A program made the translations under genes and the position numbers. Positions 9,120 to 14,787 of a stretch of DNA of 14,787 nt are shown piece by piece. Within the stretch, counting starts at the first letter, position 1; each line of letters starts with the position of its first letter. Source of the DNA: Thoreauomyces humboldtii (Eukaryota; Chytridiomycota; Chytridiomycetes; Spizellomycetales; Powellomycetaceae); assembly GCA_027596035.1 (NCBI GenBank), contig JADGJA010000373.1, positions 1 to 14,787 on the forward strand, written 5' to 3'. The notes below the pieces were generated by a model that was given only the letters and a program-made list of their open reading frames with translations, made no database searches and was not told the origin of the DNA.

Positions 9120-9689
9120 GTCTGGTGGTCTGCTCGAGAGAGACGGTTCTTTGGTTTGTGGCTGGGGGATCGATGAGAGCTGCAGGGTAGAATCTGTTTG
9201 CCGTGCGTACTTTTCTTGCTGGAGGGACTGTTTTGTCTTGTTTTCTTTTTGATCTGCCTTTTGTTTCCACCGTTCTCTTGTCTGGACTACCGGTAAGTTC
9301 TTGAATATGGAAATCCTCATTTTTGAATCCATCGGTTGCGGTTGCGCATGTGTACGACCCATGGACTGCCCGCGTGGGCGCGTGGGGGGAAGGAAACTGA
9401 GCTGTCCAAATGGAAGAAGAAGGTTGTGGGTTGTGGTCAACTTGTGGAGCCCTGGATTCTGATTTGTCTTTCCCGCGGATTTCTCCAACGGCGGCAGGTC
9501 TCTCTGCCTTTGATTTTTCACCGCGAGGGGTTGCCGAGATCCCTTCCCATTTGCCAACCCTCGACCCCTCCTTGCGTTCGGCGTTCTCAGGTCCCACACA
9601 GTTCCCACAATCACTCTCATAGTGTCTGCGCGTACCATCATCCTAATTATAAAAGGTCACTCGGGACTCCTCGCAAAGAGTCACCAATC
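9120..9689. promoter_or_regulatory. Intergenic region upstream of the Ett1-like gene
   Basis: This 570-bp gap holds the 3' UTR of the beta-mannosidase and the promoter of the next gene. Apart from the TATA box at 9648 I see no distinct element. The plus frame that is open from 9336 into the Ett1-like ORF shows no conserved sequence before the ATG at 9690, so I treat it as chance. Confidence 0.5.
9648..9655 (+). promoter_or_regulatory. TATA box (TATAAAAG)
   Basis: A perfect TATAAAAG begins 42 bp before the ATG at 9690. If it is used, transcription would begin only a few bases before the start codon, giving a very short 5' UTR. Seen directly; function inferred from position. Confidence 0.5.
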
Positions 9690-11455
9690 ATGAGCAGCAG
9701 CAACAGTCCCACCACCGCCCAGAACAACAAGAGATCGCAGGACGAATCCTCTTCCCCACTCTCTCCCACCACCACCACCACCACCGCCGCCGCCGCAATC
9801 TCCTCCTCGTCCTCCGCGCCTGCTCCTAAACGCTCAAAAACGTCTCACACCACCGCCCTCGAATCCCACCACGCCTCCTGCCGGGACACCTCATGCACTG
9901 GATGCACGACCGGCGAGCTCGAGATCACGTTCACCGCAGGCGCAGGTCCCGCCAAGGCCAACGGGTCCAACAGCAACCCGTCCGCCGCTGACCTGTACAG
10001 AATGGCTCTGGAGGAGCGAGACGACCCACAACCCGTCGCGGATGCCTCTGCGAAGAACGCGGCGGCCCGAGACAACAACGACGACGAGGCGGACCACGCC
10101 GACCCAGAGGCCCGTCGCAAGGTCGTGGCGAGACTCTTCGAGATGGCGATAGAAAAGTTCGAGGCCGAGACCACCATCCCCGTCACCAAGGGAGCCCCGC
10201 CCGTCCCCACCAAGGCGTCGGCGGACCTCGCCCAGAAGTTCGTCTTCGCTTCGTGTCTCCTCGACTTTGGTGTCTACTTTCCCCTCCCGGACTACATCGC
10301 TCGGGCAGCCGATCTGTACAGCGAATGCGTGGCCTTCCTCGAAGGGGACGCCGGAAAGGCCTTCCAGGACTCGTGGGGCGCCAGCGCGGCTCAGTTCGCG
10401 TTGGGACGCGCAACGATGGAGATGCTTCGGGCTCGTCACGAGACCCTCGCCGCGGAGGATGCCGAACCTGCGGAGGACACCAAGGAGGAGACGAAGGCCG
10501 AGACCGTCGAGGCCGAGATGGCAGAGGTCGCTCGAAGAGCCATCGACAAGGGTCTGACCAGCGTGCAGTCGGACAGCGAGGCTTTCGTGCTGCAGTGCAT
10601 CACCTCTGCGCGACTCTTCCGGGATTACGCGGTGCTGCAGAGGCAGCGATACGCTCGAGGTCATACCGAATGTGAGTGTCAGGAGGCAACTCCGGTTCGT
10701 TTCTAGAACCCCATCGTGTCTCATACATTCCCCCTTCGCCTATTTTTCCTCGCAGCTACAAAGTCCTTCGTGACCTCCTTCGCAACCTCCCTCGCCTACC
10801 TCTCCCGAGCCGAATCCGCGTACCCATCCTCCATCTCGACCGACATGGACGCCCTCTCGATCCGCGGCGCATGTCTCTTCTACACCGCCCAGCAAGCCAC
10901 CGCCGACGTGGTCCACGACGAGGACGCACCCAAGAACACGACAGACGTCCAGAAGGCGATCAAGGATCTCCAGGACGCCCAGGCGTGTCTTCGAAAAGCC
11001 ATCCAGCTGGCCGAGGACAAGGCCAAGAAGAGCGCGGACGCCAAGGACGACGGGACCACGGCGGTTCCACCTCCGCCGGCGAGCGACGCGGAAGGCGTCG
11101 TCCAGAACCTTCACCTGCTGGGTCAGGCGCTGCTGCTGGGAAGCAGCATCGAGGAGGACGAGACGAGGACCGTGGAGCTGTACGAGGACGCCGTGAGCTG
11201 TCTTCGCAAAGCGTTCGAGTTGGATCCAGGTGAGAGAACACAACCCACCGTTGACCCCGCATCTTTTCCCTTATTCAAGAAACTGACCGCTTTTCTTGAT
11301 TGTTTTTTTTTTCGACAGACAACGAGGAGGTGGAGGACCAGCTCGTGCAAATGGGCATCCTCGACGAGGAGGACAACAGCGACGACAACGCGTCGGAGGA
11401 CCTGGGATCCCAGGATTCGGACGTTTCCGAAGATGAGGAGGAGGACGAGGCATAA
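9690..11455 (+). CDS. Ett1/Nro1-like TPR protein (enhancer of translation termination family, tentative)
   Basis: Ett1 (budding yeast) promotes translation termination with Tpa1; Nro1 (fission yeast) restrains the oxygen-sensing Ofd1. Three exons, 9690-10671, 10756-11229 and 11319-11455, with 84- and 89-nt GT-AG introns; phases close to 530 aa. Residues 1-58 are Ser/Thr/Ala-rich low complexity with a basic KRSK patch (possible nuclear signal). A short CRDTSCTGC segment (C64, C69, C72) follows. The middle has helical TPR-like segments, notably DLYRMALEERD and RRKVVARLFEMAIEKFEAE, and the C-terminus has LRKAIQLAEDKAKK, VELYEDAVSCLRKAFELDPDNEEVEDQL and a strongly acidic tail (DEEDNSDDN to EDEEEDEA). 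The helical repeats and acidic tail fit the family, but similarity is weak and a different TPR protein, such as a histone chaperone of the NASP/Hif1 type, is possible. The start is the first Met after the TATA box. Confidence 0.6.
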
Positions 11456-11800
11456 GGGCATCTTTCTTGTCAAACCGTCCCAGATATTTCGCTCTGCTTC
11501 GAACGGCCGTGGGCAACCCGCCCAAGCCCTTCCCATCTACCTATAAACCTACCATTCGAATAGAAGAAACCCATCGATTCTTTACATTTGACGTTGACTG
11601 CATAAACGCGGGTCGGAACTCACTATTACCCGGTGTCGGAGAGGATTCGACCTTTGGTAGTCATCTTACCAATTGGTCGTCCATCGGGTCGCAACAACAA
11701 TCCTTGAAAGGCCGAATGTCTTCCGCACATCCGGGAACCGGTTCTGGGAAGGTTCCGGCGCAAGAAAGTCAACGGAAAGCCGGAACAGAATCTACGATTC
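11456..11800. other. Convergent 3' region, Ett1-like / GH5 gene
   Basis: A 345-bp gap between two stop codons. Open frames that cross it on the plus strand continue into the antisense of the GH5 gene and carry no recognisable motifs. I looked for a tRNA around the minus-strand GGTCGAATCC near 11640-11660 but could not pair an acceptor stem. No gene seen. Confidence 0.5.
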
Positions 11801-13324
11801 TCATGTACCCTGGCTTCGATCTATCTGCACCGTCACTCGTCGCCCCTGCATCTCGGCGGAGGCAAAGACGGACACGAACGCCGTGTCCACGCTGCTCCAA
11901 GTGATCCCCTCCGTGTCCGGCGTGATCATCACTGAGAAACCGTCGGGATACCACACGGGAACCGACAATCCGATCTCGGTGATCCCGCCACCCTTCCCGA
12001 CCTCATAAGACATGACGAACCCAGCCGTCTCCCTGTCGAACTTCATGTCAAGGAGCGTGCCCGCCACAGCCCACGGATACGTCCTACTCCACAACCGTTC
12101 GAACGCTTCCCTCCTCTCGCCCGTCACGTCGTCGAACAGACTCCCGTCCGTGCTGCCCTTCCCCTGCGCGAACGACTTGTACGCCCATCCGGCCCACGAC
12201 TGGTGGTGCTCGTCGCACGCTTCCACCGTGTTCCACATGGAGGAGATGCGCGAAGGGGACCCGTCCCCGTGCCACATCTCCCATTCCGTCATGAACAGCC
12301 CGCATTTGAGTCGTTGCGCGTCTTGGAGGCGACGGGAGATGACGGTGGCGACGGGATCGCGTTGCGGTGGGATGTAGTGATGGTACGCCAGCACGGATCG
12401 ATGGGAGAACGAGTCGCCACCGGGGACGCAAGGGGCATGGGACCGTCGATCCCACGTGGCGCCCTCGAAGTAGACGATGCACTCGGGATCCGCCTCCCTC
12501 ATGGCTTGAGCCACGCGGTCGTGCATGACGTGGAGGGTGGTCCCGCTCGCTCGACCGGGAAGCAGCAACCAAGGATCCGTCCAATGGTTCCCGACCCACG
12601 GCTCGTTCATGATCTCGTACCCGATCACGTTGTCCTCCTCCTTGAACTCGGACACCACCCGGTTCCAGAACGCGGCGAAGGCGTCCAACGTCCCGTCGCG
12701 GTTCGCGTACAGCTTCCCGAACGCGTCCGACACGGCGAACGTGAGGTACAGGAGATACCACGTCAATCCCTTTGCCTTCTCCGGGTCCGGGATCCCGTTT
12801 TCGTCCACGGGTATAGCTCTCCATCGAAGAGGGACTGGAAACCTCATCCACCGCGTCCACCATCTCTCGCTCAGCCATCCTTCACCCACCCAGTCAGGAC
12901 ACCCATGTCCACAGAACCGTCTCGAGAATCCATCCTGATGGAACTCGAGCAACACCGAGATGCGGTACTCCCTGCACGTCCTCACGATGCGTCGGATGGC
13001 ATCAAAGTACGTCTCATCGAACGTTCCCTTGATGGGCTCTGCTCCTGCCCAGTGTACGCCCAGACGGATGCAGTTGACGTTGAGGGATGCGAGGATGCGG
13101 GCGTCCTCTGTAGTGAATGAGTCGATGGGGTCGAAGCGGTCGAAGGGTGGATGGTACGGTGGCTTCTTGTAGACCACGTTCACGGCGTGGAAGATGCGTT
13201 CCCGAGAGTCCGAGTCGATGAGTTTGTGGGTCGTCGTGTTGACGTGGGTGACCCTTGAGAAGGTCGGGCCGCCGTGCTGGCGGTCGTCTGGCATTATCCT
13301 TTCGGGAACTGTGGTACGATACAT
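11801..13324 (-). CDS. GH5 endoglycoceramidase-like glycosidase
   Basis: A retaining glycoside hydrolase of family 5, nearest to endoglycoceramidases and the fungal EGCrP enzymes, which cleave glucosylceramide or steryl glucoside. Intronless, 507 aa. The start is set by the first in-frame ATG (13324-13322) after a stop at 13423-13421; a later ATG at 13294 is possible. Seen in order: FHAVNVVYKKPPYHPP (45-60), IRLGVHWAGAEP (86-97), EFHQDGFSRRFCGHGCPDW (127-145, the HQD...CGxGxPxW motif typical of endoglycoceramidases), YEIMNEPW with acid/base E241, AYHHY, and FMTEWE with nucleophile E347. After the barrel, residues from about 400 probably form the C-terminal beta-sandwich. No signal peptide is visible, so a cytosolic enzyme is likely, as for EGCrP1. 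The exact substrate is not readable. It is convergent with the Ett1-like gene. Confidence 0.85.
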   Translation of the reverse strand: MYRTTVPERIMPDDRQHGGPTFSRVTHVNTTTHKLIDSDSRERIFHAVNVVYKKPPYHPPFDRFDPIDSFTTEDARILASLNVNCIRLGVHWAGAEPIKGTFDETYFDAIRRIVRTCREYRISVLLEFHQDGFSRRFCGHGCPDWVGEGWLSERWWTRWMRFPVPLRWRAIPVDENGIPDPEKAKGLTWYLLYLTFAVSDAFGKLYANRDGTLDAFAAFWNRVVSEFKEEDNVIGYEIMNEPWVGNHWTDPWLLLPGRASGTTLHVMHDRVAQAMREADPECIVYFEGATWDRRSHAPCVPGGDSFSHRSVLAYHHYIPPQRDPVATVISRRLQDAQRLKCGLFMTEWEMWHGDGSPSRISSMWNTVEACDEHHQSWAGWAYKSFAQGKGSTDGSLFDDVTGERREAFERLWSRTYPWAVAGTLLDMKFDRETAGFVMSYEVGKGGGITEIGLSVPVWYPDGFSVMITPDTEGITWSSVDTAFVSVFASAEMQGRRVTVQIDRSQGT

Positions 13325-14263
13325 GCATGACGCACGGACAACACACGGCAGGGTGTCCGACCGGCCTGGACGCACGCTGTCCTCCCTGTGTTTCCCCCAA
13401 AGACTCCCTCTCTCGTCGTCTCATCGGAACCTTCGAGACAGGGCCAGTCTCTCACGGAGGCAACACTGCGAAGGAGAAACCACATTGCAGTAGGAGACGA
13501 CTGTAAGAACCTGACCTATGGCTTTTTCAAAGACCATATGATCTCGGAACCGGTTCCGGATTTCGACGTGGACGATAGGGTCGCCGACAACGTACATCTT
13601 CAAAGATGCGACACGAAGAACGTGTGGACAGACGCATGTGCTCCCGAGACCCGCTTCAAAGCCATGGCTCTTGTTAGAATCCCCCGCTAGAAGGAGTTTT
13701 CTCGCCTTGAACTTTACCTCCTCAATCTCGGAATACGAAGTCGATCGCTAGCGAGGACGACGGAGTTGTGTTCGATTTTAGATCGGACGCAAAGGACCCG
13801 TCGAAGGAGTCAGCACAAACCGCGACTTTCCCGACTCAAAAGGAATGTTTTTGTCCCACGGCTTGTTACATCTCAGTAAGTAGCCTAACCCTGTCGTCGT
13901 CGTAGTGGCCGTCAATCCTTCGGTCATCATGTTTCCTCCATGCAAGTCTGCGACATGGAAGATCTCCCCAAGGCGAGGGAAACAGCGTTTCCGCTCTTCG
14001 GGGGAGTCACAACCCGCATCCTCAGCTTCCTGGCTTGGCAGTGTTGAGCTTTTCGTCGAGCGAAAGCGTTGAGTCTCGTGCAAGCGTAACATTTGCGTGT
14101 CCAATCACGACCATGCGCATCGACAATTCCTACCAAAGGTCGCATGTGTCAGCATGCCCAGTCTTGAGCCGCACGCTTCGCGGGCTCAACGTGCCCTTAC
14201 CCTGCCACTTGTTCCTAAGCAGCCACCTCCACCAGCGAGGTTTCAGCTTCGTTCAATAGCAAG
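13325..14263. other. Gene-poor region upstream of the GH5 gene
   Basis: About 940 bp without a supported gene. It should contain the GH5 promoter near 13325-13500. Several frames of 60-108 codons exist on both strands, but they overlap each other, most lack an ATG start, and none shows a domain I recognise. From about 14088 the first copy of a block that recurs near the window end begins. Confidence 0.5.
14088..14138. repeat. Repeat block P, copy 1
   Basis: About 50 bp (AACATTTGCGTGTCCAATCA, then CCATGCGCATCGACA and TTCCT-CCAAAG). It matches 14675-14723 with a few substitutions and one single-base indel. Confidence 0.85.
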
Positions 14264-14528
14264 CGGCTTCGCATCTCTCAAAGCTGCAAGGAACCAGTTT
14301 GCGGCTGCTGTCCTTGCGGCTTCGCATCTCTCAAAGCTGCAAGGAACCAGTTTACGGCTGCTGTCCTTGCAGCTTCGCATCTCTCAAAGCTGCAAGGAAC
14401 AAGTTTGCGGCTGCTGTCCTTGCGGCTTCGCATCTCACAAAGCTGCAAGGAACCAGTTTGCGGCTGCTGTCCTTGCGGCTTCGCAGCTCTCAAAGCTGCA
14501 AGGAACTAGTTTGCGGCTGCTGTCCTTG
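14264..14528. repeat. Five tandem 53-bp repeats with hairpin potential
   Basis: Unit starts at 14264, 14317, 14370, 14423 and 14476, exactly 53 bp apart, with only a few base changes between units. Each unit has an inverted pair GCAAGGA / TCCTTGC around an 18-base loop. In the second unit this extends to a perfect 12-bp stem (14334-14345 with 14364-14375). Because 53 is not a multiple of three and stops differ by frame, the array is not a conserved protein repeat. A minisatellite or VNTR is the plainest reading. Confidence 0.95.
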
Positions 14529-14559
14529 ACAGACATAGGCGCATGCTCAAGCCTCCGGA
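14529..14559. repeat. Repeat block R, copy 1
   Basis: 31 bp beginning ACAGACATAGGCGCATGCTC and ending CCTCCGGA, directly after the last 53-bp unit. It is identical to the last 31 bases of the window (14757-14787). Confidence 0.9.
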
Positions 14560-14674
14560 AGGACCCGCAAGGGATGCATGGGAACAGGTTATGGCGGATG
14601 TTGTTGCGAAACTTACACAGGGGACCAAAGGTCGGAGGAGCTACCGAGGACAATGACATCAAAGTGGGCAACCA

Positions 14675-14787
14675 ACATTTGCGTGTCCAATCACTACCAT
14701 GCGCATCGACATTCCTGCCAAAGATGCAAGGAATCAGTCTGCGGCTGCTGTCTTTGACAGACATAGGCGCATGCTCAAGCCTCCGGA
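14675..14787. repeat. Second P-Q-R repeat module, reaching the window edge
   Basis: Block P (14675-14723) is followed directly by a single diverged partial 53-bp unit (GCAAGGAATCAGTCTGCGGC onward, 14726-14756) and then block R (14757-14787). The 62 bases 14726-14787 match 14498-14559 with about four substitutions. The window stops at the end of block R, so more copies may lie beyond. Confidence 0.85.

Noticed and set aside
9891..10724. 277-codon minus-strand frame
   Set aside because: Antisense to the Ett1-like coding exon; a shadow of GC-rich codon use.
11600..11760. Possible tRNA on the minus strand with a T-loop-like GGTCGAATCC
   Set aside because: No matching acceptor stem, D arm or anticodon arm could be paired.
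12203..13120. 305-codon plus-strand frame
   Set aside because: Antisense to the GH5 gene, which has intact catalytic motifs on the minus strand.
13883..13892. Telomere-like CCTAACCCTG
   Set aside because: A single match to the TTAGGG-type motif with no tandem copies, so probably chance.
13388..14104. Frames of 100 (+), 60 (-) and 108 (-) codons in the gene-poor right part
   Set aside because: The 60- and 108-codon minus frames open with TTG, and none of the three has domain similarity I can recognise. The 60-codon frame contains a plausible-looking MYVVGDPIVHVEIRNRF segment, but no family match.
14264..14528. CRISPR-like array
   Set aside because: The 53-bp units abut directly with no unique spacers, and the genome is eukaryotic.
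14278..14764. Repeat-derived open frames (71-109 codons)
   Set aside because: The 53-bp period is not a multiple of three, so each unit is read in a different frame; no conserved protein repeat results.

Overview
The window looks like nuclear DNA of a fungus. It is fairly GC-rich. Four genes are split by short GT-AG introns, most of 68-105 nt, several with a visible CTGAC or CTCAC-type branch site shortly before the acceptor. Gene content agrees: a short fungal-type TRAPP subunit, a Prp17 splicing factor, a fungal-type GH2 beta-mannosidase, a candidate of the fungus-restricted Ett1/Nro1 family, and a GH5 enzyme resembling endoglycoceramidases and the EGCrP enzymes of basidiomycetes. I lean towards Basidiomycota, but the sequence does not settle phylum or species.

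Layout, left to right: (1) the 3' end of an unidentified Cys-rich protein on + (3-86), with an AATAAA downstream. (2) TRAPPC4/Trs23 on - (550-1047, 2 exons, 137 aa), divergent from (3) Prp17/CDC40 on + (1440-3423, 5 exons, 554 aa). They share a 392-bp promoter region carrying a (CTG)7 run. (4) An intronless GNAT acetyltransferase on - (3806-4756), convergent with Prp17. (5) A 929-bp stretch with no supported gene. (6) A GH2 beta-mannosidase on + (recognisable from 5686 to 9119, 12 exons), with no recognisable 5' end and an apparent frameshift near 8035-8054. (7) An Ett1/Nro1-like TPR protein on + (9690-11455, 3 exons, 530 aa) behind a TATA box. (8) An intronless GH5 endoglycoceramidase-like enzyme on - (11801-13324, 507 aa). 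(9) A gene-poor right end (13325-14787) with five 53-bp tandem repeats and flanking blocks that recur up to the window edge.

Most genes are unlinked housekeeping functions: vesicle tethering, splicing, and translation termination or hypoxia signalling. The only plausible thematic link is that the two glycosidases, which flank the Ett1-like gene, could both act on mannose- or glucose-bearing glycoconjugates; this is inference only. The features most worth checking are the damaged beta-mannosidase and the repeat modules at the right end. I see no convincing sign of a wholly new multi-gene system.
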